Positions 21,238 to 31,187 of a stretch of 64,000 nucleotides of DNA are shown here, piece by piece. The notes beneath the pieces were generated by a model. That model was given only the letters and a program-made list of their open reading frames with translations, had not been told where the DNA came from and made no database searches. How positions within the stretch are numbered: position 1 is the stretch's first letter; the number at the start of each line of letters is the position of its first letter. Source of the DNA: Melastoma dodecandrum (taxonomy: Eukaryota > Streptophyta > Magnoliopsida > Myrtales > Melastomataceae); NCBI GenBank assembly GCA_029817715.1, contig JARUPY010000531.1, forward strand, positions 1-64,000. Direction: 5' to 3'. The translations under genes were made by a program, and so were the position numbers.

Positions 21238-22980
21238 TTAGAAGTCGCGCTGGACGCGGAAGCGGATCTGCGTGGCGTCGTAGCTGCGGACCGTCTTGAT
21301 CGCGCCGGCGGCGGCGAGAGCGTTGAAGTTCGTGGCGGTTCACGCCGGCCGTCTTGCTCGAGTCGATGACGCGGCCGTTGAGGACGCCCGAGTTGAGGTA
21401 GAAGCCTTCCACGCCGATATCGAGGTCCTTGACCGGCGACCAGATCAGGCTGGCACCGGCATAGATCTGGTAGTTGTCGCGAAGGACCGGGCTGAGGGCG
21501 TAGAGGGCAGCCGAGTTGCCGACCGGAGAGATGACCGAAGCCGCGCCACCGCCGATACCACCGCTCGCCGTGAAGACACCGTTAGTGGTCGTTCCGAGGG
21601 TGTTGCCGACCAGCAGGCTCTCGGCGGCGCGGGCGCCCTTACCGAAGTTCGTCTGGCTGTAGCTGGCGAAGAAGGCCGAGCGCCATTCCGGCGTCCAGTA
21701 GTGCAGGTACGAACCCACCACGCTGAAGGCTTCCGTCAGCTGGATCTTACCGGTGAGCGGGTTCAGCACAGCGTCGGCCAGATACTGCTGGAACGGGCCG
21801 CCGTTCGTGGGGGTCGCGCTGACCTGGTACTGGCCGGTGTACGCAGCAACGCCGGCATAGTTGTTGGCGCCGAGGCCGTAGGCGCCCTGCAGGTAGAGGG
21901 CGTCACCCGGCGCGATGAACGGGGTGTTGATCTTCACGCCACCCTGGACCGCGAAGCCCTCGGTGGTCTTCGGGCCACCGCTGATGCCGCGAGCGGCGGC
22001 GAGAGCCTGGGCCTGGAAGGCGGTGACGTTGCCGACAGCAGCCGTCGAGAGGACGGAGGGGAGGCCGTTGGCGTTGCCGCTGCCGCCGATGTTGATGTCC
22101 TTGGCGGCGGCCGAAAGCTGAGCCGAACCCCAGGCCTGATCGAGGCGCAGCACGCCGACGAAGTCGGGCAGGCGCGAGCGCTCGATCACGTCCTGGAAGG
22201 TCACGATCGTCGCACCGTTGGCGTTGGTCGCCAGGATGAGACCGGTCGGCGCGGTGGAGCCACCGAAGATCGAGGCCGAGGACGTGCCGATGACGCCCGA
22301 CGTGCTCACGCCCGCGTTGAACAGGTTGTTGTGGCGGTAGGTCGGATCTTCGATCGAGATCGTGGCCGACAGGCCGTTGCCGATCGTGGCGGTGTAGGCG
22401 AGCAGGTTCGTCGAGAACACGTCCGAGCCGGCTGTCAGGGCGGTGATCTCGAAGTCGTGGGCGTAGAAGTCGAAGAACGAGGACGCGCGACCGGCGGTCA
22501 GCCCGGCGAACTGGATGAACGCCTTGTCGACGTTCACGAACTGCGAGTCGCGGCCGAAACTGATCGACGCCGAGGGCCGGGAAGGCCTCGGAGACGCGCT
22601 GGCGCGTGCCGGAGGTCAGGTAGGTGCCGCTGGCGCTGGCGATGTCGGCGCGGATGAAGGCGCGCAGCGTGCCATAGGCGGTCTGGGTGCGGGCATCGAG
22701 GTTGAAGCGCAGCAGGCCGCGGTACTGAGACACGTCACCGACCTGAGTGCCGACGGCGCGGTTCTCGTTGGACACGTAGCCCATCTCGGCGCGGGCGCGG
22801 CCGGAGACGCGCGGGCAGGTGTCGGTGCCGAGATTAGAAGAAGCCGGCGCCGTACGTGGAGCAGACACGGACGAACTCGATCGGAACAGCCTTCTTCACA
22901 GGCAGATCCGCGGCATGACCAGCGCCGACGGCCATCAGGGCGGCAGCCGACCCCAGCAGCGAGCCCTTCAAGAGCTTCGT
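21238..22980 (-). CDS. Alphaproteobacterial porin (Porin_2 type), frameshifted
   Basis: Major outer-membrane porin of about 580 residues. The N-terminus has a signal peptide (LLKGSLLGSAAALMAVGAG, HAADLPVKKA), then the Porin_2 hallmark VRVCSTYGAGFF...TDTCPRVSGRARAEMGY with its Cys pair. Barrel strands and a C-terminal QIRFRVQRDF ending in Phe follow. Frame breaks near 22842, 22577 and 21341 are single-base indels; removal restores one protein. The best start is an ACG at 22978-22980: GGAG lies exactly 6 nt upstream and KLLKGS follows, where relatives have ATG AAG CTC. A TTG further up is the alternative. A strong terminator follows. It is longer than many Porin_2 proteins. Confidence 0.85.
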
Positions 22981-22990
22981 TGATATCTCC

Positions 22991-23447
22991 AAAGCTTCGA
23001 GACCCAAGATGCGGCCGCTCGGTATTCCGAGTCGTTCCGCGTTCTTTGATTGTTTCGCCCGCGTCTTGATTGGCGGGCTCTAGCGGGCCGTCGCTTGGCG
23101 ATGCCCCCGTGCCCGGTCACCATGTGCGAAGCGGCAAAGCCAAGCAATGCGGATTCCGGCGTCTTCGGATCGTTCCGGTGGTATGTTGCGACTCCGCAAC
23201 AACTTCCGAACGCTATTGCCGGCAAAGCTTTGCGCGGCATGCATCCGTTCTGCGTCATGTCTCGTCCGGCATGCGATGATGCGGCGATTGTCTAAGACAC
23301 AATCGATTCGACGGCGACCGTTCGGGGCCTTCCGGAACCGACGAGTGATCTTCGCTCGTGGGAAAGGGCAGGTGTCGGCCTGGTCGAAGTCGCGACCAAT
23401 ACGGGAAGCGGGCGCCGATGAACTCGAAGCGCACCGCAACGAGGGGA
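22991..23447. other. Divergent intergenic region, porin / EamA gene
   Basis: About 460 bp without a supported gene; it must hold both promoters. A perfect 7-bp dyad (23285-23291 with 23299-23305, 7-nt spacer) about 145 bp before the exporter gene could be an operator. A smaller dyad GTTGCG..CGCAAC lies near 23190. Confidence 0.4.
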
Positions 23448-24353
23448 ATGATGGAGTTTCTCAGTTCGCCTGCGGCGCAGGACCGACGTGGGGCCAACCG
23501 GGCCACGCTGGTGGGATTCGGTGCGATCCTGCTGTGGTCCTTGCTGGCGCTGTTCACCGCCGCGTCCGGCGCCATCCCGCCGTTTCAGCTGGCGGCGGTG
23601 ACCTTTCTGATAGGCGGTCTGCTCGGCTGTACGGTGTTCCTCGCGCGGCCGGAGCGAATTCGCGCCCTGCATCAGCCTTGGCCGGTCTGGTGCCTCGGGG
23701 TCGGCGGCCTGTTCGCCTATCACGCCCTCTACTTCGTCGCTCTCCGGCTGGCGCCACCGGCGGAGGCGGGCCTCATCAATTATCTCTGGCCGCTGCTGAT
23801 CGTGCTGTTCTCGGCGTGGCTTCCCGGTTCGAAGGGGCTGCGGGCCGGCCATCTCGTCGGGGCCGGGATGGGGCTCGCGGGCGTGGCGATCCTGTTCGCT
23901 GACAGGGACCTTACCTTCGCGGTCACGGCGACCTGGGGCTACCTCGCTTCCCTGGCGGCCGCCTTCGTCTGGGCCGGCTATTCCGTCCTCTCCGCCCGGG
24001 TGGCGGCCGTTCCGACGGACGCCGTCGCGGGATTCTGCCTGGCCACGGGGCTGCTGAGCCTTCTGTGCCATCTGGCCTTCGAGACGACGGTCTGGCCCGC
24101 CGACGCGATCAATTGGGCCGCCATCGTGCTGCTCGGCCTCGGGCCGGTCGGAGCGGCCTTCTATCTCTGGGATATCGGTTGCAAGCAGGGCGACGTGCGC
24201 GTTCTCGGCGTCGCGGCCTACGCCGCGCCGATGCTCTCCACCCTCGTCCTCGTCACGGCAGGTTATGCGGAGGCGCGCCCGGCCCTGGCCCTGTCCTGCG
24301 TGCTGATCGTGGCGGGCGCGCTCAGTGCGGTCTACGCCTCGCGGCGTCCCTGA
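23448..24353 (+). CDS. EamA/DMT-family exporter
   Basis: Drug/metabolite-transporter superfamily protein of about 301 residues with ten hydrophobic segments in two EamA repeats. The order resembles the YddG-type exporters: FGAILLWSLLALF at the start, APPAEAGLINYLWPLLIVLF ending repeat one, and LGPVGAAFYLWDIGCKQGDVRVLG in repeat two. Substrates are often amino acids or other small metabolites; not determined here. I chose ATG 23448 because GAGGGGA precedes it; 23418 is possible. Confidence 0.86.
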   Translation: MMEFLSSPAAQDRRGANRATLVGFGAILLWSLLALFTAASGAIPPFQLAAVTFLIGGLLGCTVFLARPERIRALHQPWPVWCLGVGGLFAYHALYFVALRLAPPAEAGLINYLWPLLIVLFSAWLPGSKGLRAGHLVGAGMGLAGVAILFADRDLTFAVTATWGYLASLAAAFVWAGYSVLSARVAAVPTDAVAGFCLATGLLSLLCHLAFETTVWPADAINWAAIVLLGLGPVGAAFYLWDIGCKQGDVRVLGVAAYAAPMLSTLVLVTAGYAEARPALALSCVLIVAGALSAVYASRRP

Positions 24354-24360
24354 CCAGCCC

Positions 24361-24807
24361 TCAGGTCCGGGGCGTCGGCCGCCAGTCCGGCGGGGCAAGT
24401 TCGAAGGTGACGAAGTCGAAGCCGGGTGCCACGGTACAGCCCACAAGGGTCCAGGCCCCGAGGCTCGTCGCGGTCTGCCAATGGTTGGCGGGCACCACGA
24501 GTTGAGGACGCTGGCCGCGTCCGATCTCGGGACCGAGATGGTAGGCCGAGGCATCGTGCCCGTTGGGGCTGATGGTCAGCACCAGAGGCGCGCCCGCATA
24601 CCAGTGCCAGATTTCAGCGGCGTCGATCCGGTGCCAGGCCGATACTTCACCAATATCGAGGAGAAAGTAGATGGCGGTACCGACCGAGCGGCCGCCCGCC
24701 TCGGCCGGATCGCGAAACGTCTCCCGGAAATGACCTCCCTCGGGGTGGGGCTTCAGATCCAGCGCGGCAATTACCTGAGCGGCGCTCAAGGAGGCGATGT
24801 CGTTCAT
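24361..24807 (-). CDS. Cupin-domain protein (DUF985 family)
   Basis: 148-residue cupin of the DUF985 family. The opening AAQVIAALDLKPHPEGGHFRETFRD and AIYFLLDIGEVSAWHRIDAAEIWHWYAG are diagnostic, with histidines forming the cupin pocket, and VVPANHWQTA and GCTVAPGFDFVTFEL close it. Family members have been linked to sugar binding or epimerase-like folds, but function is not established. It ends tail-to-tail, 4 bp from the exporter stop codon. Confidence 0.88.
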   Translation of the reverse strand: MNDIASLSAAQVIAALDLKPHPEGGHFRETFRDPAEAGGRSVGTAIYFLLDIGEVSAWHRIDAAEIWHWYAGAPLVLTISPNGHDASAYHLGPEIGRGQRPQLVVPANHWQTATSLGAWTLVGCTVAPGFDFVTFELAPPDWRPTPRT

Positions 24808-24924
24808 GCAAAACCTGCGAGTCGCGGATCGTGAGGTTCGCCCTCTAGCACGGGCCGCCCCCGACTTGTCCGTCCGGGGCGCCGATGGTACCGGCCGCGT
24901 CACCCCAAGCCGAGCGACCGACCC

Positions 24925-25551
24925 TTGTCCAAGAGCCCCACTGTCCGTCTCCACCATGGAGACCTGCCTGACACCTACTTGCCCGGTGCCTCGGTGGCGA
25001 TCGATACGGAGACCCTGGGGCTCAACCCTCACCGGGACCGACTCTGCGTCGTTCAGCTCTCGACGGGCGATGGCACGGCGGACGTCGTGCAGATCGTTCC
25101 GGGCGGGGCTGTGCCGACGAACCTGGTCCGCGTCCTGTCGGACGAATCGGTCCTGAAGATCTTCCACTTCGCGCGCTTCGACCTCGCGGTGCTGTTCCTG
25201 CGCCTCGGGGTCATGCCGTCGCCGGTCTATTGCACCAAGATCGCCTCGCGGCTCTGCCGCACCTACACGGATCGGCACGGGCTCAAGGATGTCGTACGCG
25301 AGATGGTGGGGGTCGATCTCTCGAAGCAGCAGCAATCCTCGGATTGGGGCGCGGAGACGCTCACCCCCGCCCAACTCGATTACGCCGCGTCGGACGTGCT
25401 CCATCTCCACGCCGCCAAGGCCCGGCTCGATGGCATGTTGGCGCGAGAAGGGCGCACCGAACTCGCGGAATCTTGCTTCCGCTTCCTGCCGAGCCGCGCC
25501 AAGCTCGATCTGCTGGGATGGGACGAGAACGACATCTTCGCCCACAGTTAA
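24925..25551 (+). CDS. rnd: Ribonuclease D (single-domain)
   Basis: 208-residue 3'-5' exoribonuclease of the DEDDy group, acting in tRNA 3' maturation and RNA turnover. The catalytic motifs are complete: AIDTETLGL (Asp/Glu, ~25), FHFARFDLAVL (Asp, ~85) and LDYAASDVLHL (Tyr/Asp, ~155-160). It has only the nuclease domain and lacks HRDC domains, as is common for the short alphaproteobacterial form. The start is a TTG at 24925; no better in-frame ATG is visible. Confidence 0.9.
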   Translation: MSKSPTVRLHHGDLPDTYLPGASVAIDTETLGLNPHRDRLCVVQLSTGDGTADVVQIVPGGAVPTNLVRVLSDESVLKIFHFARFDLAVLFLRLGVMPSPVYCTKIASRLCRTYTDRHGLKDVVREMVGVDLSKQQQSSDWGAETLTPAQLDYAASDVLHLHAAKARLDGMLAREGRTELAESCFRFLPSRAKLDLLGWDENDIFAHS

Positions 25552-25917
25552 GGTTGAGCGCTGATAGACTAAGTTGAGCAATCGAAGCGCGGGGCGTCAT
25601 CCAGTCTTCATAATAACGCGAATGTCGGCTCGACCTCGCTATGCAAGCCTGCAGGTCGGTATGGCGCTGCGACCATACGGCACCTCGCGAACGCGTGAGC
25701 TCTGCTTCTTCCCGTGCGGGTGAGCTTTTGCGGTGACGGTCTCAGCGGCCAATACTGCTAAGTTGAGCCTGCCCGAGCTTAGCACAGGGCCAGATCCTCC
25801 TCGCCGGCCACTTCCCGATCAGGCCGGCGGGGAGGATCCGTCGTGCCTGCGTCGGCTATTCAAGGCGCAGCCGACGCCGCAGGCCCCAGGGGGCCCGCGA
25901 CGCCGATGCCCTCGGGA
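25552..25917. other. 366-bp gene-free stretch after rnd and glnA
   Basis: Convergent intergenic DNA. It holds several small dyads: GTATGG/CCATAC near 25657-25676, TGCTAAG...CTTAGCA near 25755-25785, and an 8-bp CGCCGGCC/GGCCGGCG pair (25802-25809 with 25822-25829). The sequence AAGTTGAGC occurs twice. None has a T-tract, so terminator function for glnA is only possible. Confidence 0.4.
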
Positions 25918-26164
25918 TTAGAGCGAGAAGTACTGCACGAATTCGATCGGGTGCGGGGTCATCTCGTAGCGCAACACTTCGGCCATCTTCAGCTCGATGA
26001 ACGAATCGATCTGTGCATCGGTGAACACGCCCCCGGCCGTGAGGAAGGCCCGGTCCTTGTCGACGCTGGCGAGGGCCTCGCGCAGCGAGCCGCAGACGGT
26101 CGGCACTTCGGCCAGTTCCTCGGGCGGCAGGTCGTACAGGTTCTTGTCCATCGCCTCGCCGGGA

Positions 26165-26201
<37 letters not shown>

Positions 26202-27327
26202 GCAGCGCCGAGAAGGCGAGGTACGGGTTGGCGGTCGGATCGGGGAAGCGAACCTCGACGCGCTTGGCGTTCGGGCTCTTCGTCCACGGGATGCGGCAGG
26301 AGGCCGAGCGGTTGCGGGCCGAGTAGGCCAGCATCACGGGGGCCTCGAATCCGGGGACCAGGCGCTTGTAGCTGTTGGTGGTCGGGTTGGTGATCGCGTT
26401 GATCGCCTTGGCGTGCTTGATGATGCCGCCGATGAAGTACAGGCACTCCTGGCTCAGGCCGGCATACTTGTCGCCCGCGAAGAGCGGCTTGCCGTCCTTC
26501 CAGAGCGAGAGGTGGACGTGCATGCCCGAGCCGTTGTCGCCGTAGATCGGCTTCGGCATGAACGTCGCCGTCTTGCCGTAGCTATGGGCAACGTTATGGA
26601 CGCAGTACTTATAGATCTGCATCTGGTCGGCCATCGTGGTGAGGGTGTCGTACTTGAGGCCCAGCTCGTGCTGCGCGGCGGCCACCTCGTGGTGGTGCTT
26701 CTCGACCATGGCGCCCATCGCGGCCATGGCCGCGAGCATCTCACCGCGCATGTCCTGCGCCGAATCCTGCGGCGGCACCGGGAAGTAGCCGCCCTTGGTC
26801 TGGATCCGGTGGCCGAGGTTGCCGCCCTCGTAATCGGTGAAGCCGTTGGTCGGCAGCTCGGTCGAATCGAGTTCGAAACCGGTTTTGTACGGGTCGGCGG
26901 AGAACTTCACGTCGTCGAACACGAAGAATTCGGCTTCCGGGCCGACATAGACGGTGTCGCCGATGCCGATTTCCTGAAGGTAGGCCTCGGCGCGCTTGGC
27001 AGTGCAGCGCGGATCACGGCCGTAGGGCTCGCCGCTCTCGGGCTCCAGCACGTCGCAGACGACGGAGAGCGTCGCGGCGGAGAAGAAGGGATCCATCACC
27101 GCGGTCGAGGGATCGGGCATCAGCAGCATGTCCGACTCGTTGATCGCCTTCCAGCCGGCGATGGAGGAGCCGTCGAACATCTGGCCCTCGCTGAAGAAGG
27201 CATCGTCCACCATCGACACGTCGAAGGTCACGTGCTGCCACTTGCCGCGCGGGTCGGTGAAGCGCAGGTCGACGTAGCGGACGTCGTTGTCCCGGATCGT
27301 CTTGAGCACTTCGGCTGCAGTGGTCAT
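25918..27327 (-). CDS. glnA: Type I glutamine synthetase GlnA
   Basis: 469-residue cytosolic dodecameric glutamine synthetase (glutamate + NH3 + ATP to glutamine), the standard GlnA length. Visible are the N-terminal beta-grasp FDGSSIAGW, metal and glutamate site [37 protein letters not shown], the [17 protein letters not shown] loop, RSASCRIPW and the adenylylation loop NLYDLPPEE with its Tyr. It is therefore probably controlled by GlnE adenylylation and PII. It is divergent from glnII; a sigma-54-like sequence lies 64 bp upstream. Confidence 0.97.
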
Positions 27328-27390
27328 CGTGAGCCCACTCCCTGTTGCCGCCCGTCTGCGCAGTACGCCGCGGGCGCGCGATCCTTACAG

Positions 27391-27406
27391 GCCAAGGGAG
27401 TGCCGT
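27391..27406 (-). promoter_or_regulatory. Candidate sigma-54 promoter of glnA
   Basis: On the minus strand the sequence CGGCACTCCCTTGGC has the invariant GG-N10-GC of sigma-54 promoters, with GGCAC at -24 and TTGGC at -12. It ends about 64 bp before glnA. glnA is a classic NtrC/sigma-54 target. The match is imperfect at -12. Confidence 0.4.
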
Positions 27407-27477
27407 GTCACCCACGCGACCCCGCTCGCGATTCCGTGATCGCCTTCAGCGGAACCCAACCGTCATCTTTCGAGAGA

Positions 27478-27493
27478 TGGCACGGTGCGTGCT
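27478..27493 (+). promoter_or_regulatory. Candidate sigma-54 promoter of glnII
   Basis: TGGCACGGTGCGTGCT matches the sigma-54 consensus at the -24 element (TGGCACG) and keeps GG-N10-GC to the -12 element (GTGC for TTGC). It lies about 104 bp before the glnII start. glnII of rhizobia is NtrC/sigma-54 dependent, so the placement makes sense. Confidence 0.55.
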
Positions 27494-27596
27494 TAGGGTT
27501 CGGCGACCGTCGCGAGGCGGCGAGCCGTTCGCCGGAGCCCCTTGATCTGCGGGGCGCCGCGTCGACAAGGGATCGAGAGATCGGCGAGAGACCGGA

Positions 27597-28634
27597 ATGA
27601 CGAAATACAAGCTCGAGTATATATGGCTCGACGGCTACACGCCGGTGCCAAACCTGCGTGGCAAGACGCAGATCAAGGAATTCGACAGCTTCCCGACCCT
27701 TGAGCAGCTTCCCATGTGGGGCTTCGACGGGTCGTCCACGAAGCAGGCCGAGGGTGGCAGCTCCGACTGCATGCTCAAGCCCGTGCGCCACTTCCCCGAT
27801 CCGGCCCGCAAGAACGGCGTGTTGGTGATGTGCGAAGTGATGATGCCCGACGGCAAGACGCCGCATGTCTCCAACAAGCGCGCGACCATCAACGACGACG
27901 CGGGTGCGTGGTTCGGCTTCGAGCAGGAATATTTCTTCTACCAGAACGGCCGTCCGCTCGGCTTCCCCGAGCAGGGCTACCCGGCGCCGCAGGGGCCGTA
28001 CTACACCGGTGTCGGCTACAGCAACGTCGGCGACGTCGCCCGCCAGATCGTCGAAGAGCACCTGGATCTTTGCCTGGATGCCGGCATCAACCACGAAGGC
28101 ATCAACGCGGAAGTGGCCAAGGGCCAGTGGGAATTCCAGGTGTTCGGCAAGGGCTCCCGCACCGCCGCCGACCAGATGTGGATGGCCCGCTACCTGCTGC
28201 TGCGCCTGTGCGAATCCTACGGCGTCGATATCGAGTATCACTGCAAGCCGCTCGGTGACACCGACTGGAACGGGTCCGGGATGCACTGCAATTTCTCGAC
28301 GGCCTACATGCGCGAGGTCGGGGGCAAGGAATATTTCGAAAAGCTGATGAAGGCCTTCGAGACCAACATCGAAGACCACATCGCCGTCTACGGCCCGGAC
28401 AACCACATGCGCCTCACCGGCAAGCATGAGACCGCGCCGTGGAACAAGTTCAGCTACGGCGTGGCTGATCGTGGCGCTTCGATCCGCGTGCCGCACTCGT
28501 TCGTCAACAACGATTACAAGGGCTATCTCGAGGATCGCCGCCCGAACTCCATGGGCGACCCCTACGCGATCGCCTCGCAGATCCTGAAGACGATTGCCTC
28601 CGTGCAGTCGTCGGGCGCCTCCGCGGCCGCCTAA
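27597..28634 (+). CDS. glnII: Type II glutamine synthetase GlnII
   Basis: 345-residue eukaryotic-type glutamine synthetase, forming glutamine from glutamate and ammonia. Typical GlnII blocks are KYKLEYIWLDGYTPVPNLRG, LPMWGFDGSSTKQAEGGSSD, WFGFEQEYFFYQNGRPLGFP, KGQWEFQVFGKG, GDTDWNGSGMHCNFST, GKHETAPWNKFSYGVADRG and the C-terminal DRRPNSMGDPY. It has no adenylylation loop, so unlike GlnA its control should be mainly transcriptional. It is inserted between glnA and glnB on the opposite strand and ends in its own terminator. Confidence 0.97.
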   Translation: MTKYKLEYIWLDGYTPVPNLRGKTQIKEFDSFPTLEQLPMWGFDGSSTKQAEGGSSDCMLKPVRHFPDPARKNGVLVMCEVMMPDGKTPHVSNKRATINDDAGAWFGFEQEYFFYQNGRPLGFPEQGYPAPQGPYYTGVGYSNVGDVARQIVEEHLDLCLDAGINHEGINAEVAKGQWEFQVFGKGSRTAADQMWMARYLLLRLCESYGVDIEYHCKPLGDTDWNGSGMHCNFSTAYMREVGGKEYFEKLMKAFETNIEDHIAVYGPDNHMRLTGKHETAPWNKFSYGVADRGASIRVPHSFVNNDYKGYLEDRRPNSMGDPYAIASQILKTIASVQSSGASAAA

Positions 28635-28655
28635 CGCTCACAGACCACATGTCGG

Positions 28656-28686
28656 AAAAGCCGGGCCTCGAGCCCGGCTTTTTCTT
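28656..28686 (+). terminator. glnII intrinsic terminator
   Basis: AAAAGCCGGGC (28656-28666), a 5-nt loop, then GCCCGGCTTTTTCTTTT. A perfect stem with a long T-tract, 22 bp after the stop. Confidence 0.93.
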
Positions 28687-28734
28687 TTGAGGCGGTTCGA
28701 TCCTCGCCGTTCTCCCTGCGAGGGCAACGGGCAG

Positions 28735-28792
28735 CTTCGGAGCGTGGCGCGTCCCTGGATTGGTTCGCTGCGCTCGCGATGACGAAGGGTCG
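28735..28792. repeat. Dispersed intergenic repeat-like sequence
   Basis: The stretch GCGTCCCTGGATTGGTTCGC followed by TGCGCTCGCGATGACGAAG resembles the short repeat scattered between genes in many Methylobacterium and Bradyrhizobium genomes. I see one copy here, so the call rests on recognition rather than on repetition within the window. Confidence 0.35.
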
Positions 28793-28812
28793 ATTGGGGC
28801 GTAGCGAGCGCT

Positions 28813-28983
28813 TTACCGGCCGCGCGTGCGATCGTCGTCGCGGATCGCGGCCTCGTGATACCAGGCGCCGCCGCTCGACACGGGGACGGGCTTCGGCGCC
28901 GAGGGCTGGCGCGGGGCCTGCGCCCGGCGGAAAGCCGCCAGATCGACGATGTTCGATTGTATTTGTGAGGCGGTGGCAGCCAT
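28813..28983 (-). CDS. Small conserved-looking hypothetical protein
   Basis: 56-residue protein: MAATASQIQSNIVDLAAF, a Pro/Ala linker, then GGAWYHEAAIRDDDR. Short alphaproteobacterial proteins of this pattern (an NIVDLAAFR-type start and an AWYHEAAI-type end) occur, but I cannot name a function. The start at 28983 has a very good RBS (GGAGG, 7 nt before ATG); the longer frame from 29064 does not. It lies between the glnII terminator and glnB. Confidence 0.55.
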   Translation of the reverse strand: MAATASQIQSNIVDLAAFRRAQAPRQPSAPKPVPVSSGGAWYHEAAIRDDDRTRGR

Positions 28984-29143
28984 TCGGGCCCTCCGGCAAT
29001 GGTCGGCCGCCCTGAGGACGGCCTCCTTGGAGAGCATGTAAGGCCGCTTATCGCCGGCAACCAATGGGCGCCGACGCTTTGCCGGATATTCGTGCAGGAC
29101 CTAAAAACAAGCACCCGGCCAGCGCGGAGCGCCGAGGCGTCGC

Positions 29144-29599
<456 letters not shown>

Positions 29600-29644
29600 T
29601 CATTGAGGCGATCGGCGCGTTTTTGTCCATGGAGTGAGCATCAG

Positions 29645-31175
29645 ATGGTTGTGCCAAGGGCAGGAGCGGAAACCGGAACGCGGCTGCTAAGCATCGCGGC
29701 GGTCGCCCTCGTGGACAAAACCGCCATCGCCGATGGCAGCAGCGGCATCACCTTGATGGAAGCGGCGGGCGCTGCCGTGGCCGAGCGGGCGCGGTCCCTC
29801 GTTCCGGCGGGCGGCCGGGTTCTGGTCCTGTGCGGGCCGGGCAACAATGGCGGCGACGGCTTCGTAGCCGCGCGTTTGCTCGCCGAGGGCGGCCACGCGG
29901 TCGATCTCGTCCTCCTCGGTGACAGGGCTTCCCTCGACGGGGATGCCGCCCTGGCCGCCGAGCGTTGGGCGGGGCCCGTCCTGGCCGCACCGCCGGAGGA
30001 TCTGGCTGACGTATCCCTGGTCGTGGACGCCCTGTTCGGCGCCGGCCTGTCCCGCGATCTTGAAGGGGGGGCGCTCCGGCTCGTGCAATCGGTGACCGCG
30101 CGCCGGTATCCCGGTCCTCGCGGTCGATATGCCGAGCGGGATCGACGGCGAGACCGGTGCCGTACGCGGCGCCGCGTTCACGGCGACGGAAACCGTGACG
30201 TTCGTCGCAATGAAGCCAGGGCACCTCCTCGAACCGGGGCGGAGCCACTGCGGCCGTGTGCATGTCGCCGATATCGGCGCGGGTGAAGCGGCTTTGGCCG
30301 CTGGCCTCGCGGCGTCCCTGCCGCCGATGCACCGGAACGGACCCGGCCTGTGGGCGCACGCCTTCCCCCGGCTCAGCGCGGCGAGTCATAAATACACGCG
30401 GGGGCATGCGGTGGTCCTGTCGGGCCCGGCGACGAAGACGGGGGCGGCCCGGCTCGCGGCCCGCGGTGCCCTCCGGATCGGCGCCGGGCTCGTCACCGTG
30501 GCCTCCCCGGCGGCGGCGCTGGCCGAGAACGCTGCCCATCTCACCGCGATCATGCTGCGGGCTTGCGAGGACCCGGACGACCTCGACGACATGCTGGCCG
30601 ACGAGCGTCTGAATGCCGTCCTGCTCGGCCCGGGGCTCGGCTTGGGGGAGGGGACGCGGGACCGCGTAATGGTCGCGGCGTCGGCCGGTCGCAGCCTCGT
30701 GCTCGATGCGGACGCCCTGTCGAGTATCGCGGGCGATGCCGCGGCCCTGGCCTCCGCCCTCGCGGATGGCGGCGGGCAGGCGGTGCTGACCCCCCATGCG
30801 GGGGAATTCGCCCGGCTGTTCGACGGGACCTCCGTGCTACGCGAGAACGGAAAAGTCGCGCAGGCCCGCGCCGCCGCCAAGCGGATGGGCGCGGTGGTGG
30901 TTTACAAGGGAGCCGACACAGTCATCGCTGAGCCCGGCGGCCGGGCGGCGATCAACGATCACGGCAGCCCCTATCTCGGCACCGCCGGGTCCGGCGATGT
31001 CCTCGGCGGCCTCATCCTCGGACTGCTTGCCCAGGGCATGCCACCCTTCGAGGCGGCCTGTGCCGGGGTTTGGCTGCACGGTGATGCCGCCCTGCGCCAC
31101 GGGCCAGGGCTCATCGCGGAGGACATCCCAGAGCAGATGCCTGCGGTCCTCTCGGATCTTTTGTGCGGCGCCTGA
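29645..31175 (+). CDS. nnr: Bifunctional NAD(P)H-hydrate epimerase/dehydratase, one frameshift
   Basis: About 509-residue metabolite-repair enzyme that salvages hydrated NADH and NADPH. The N-terminal epimerase domain (YjeF_N) has GITLMEAAG, VLVLCGPGNNGGDGFVAAR and VVDALFGAGLSRDLEG. The C-terminal ADP-dependent dehydratase (carbohydrate-kinase fold) has YTRGHAVVLSGP, LLGPGLGLGEGTR, LDADALSS, TPHAGEFARLF and GTAGSGDVLGG. The frame breaks at about 30107 (an extra C in CGCGCCGGT); removing it gives GIPVLAVDMPSGIDGETG. It is divergent from glnB and shares a 160-bp upstream region with it. Confidence 0.92.
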
Positions 31176-31187
31176 CGCTCCGAGGCG

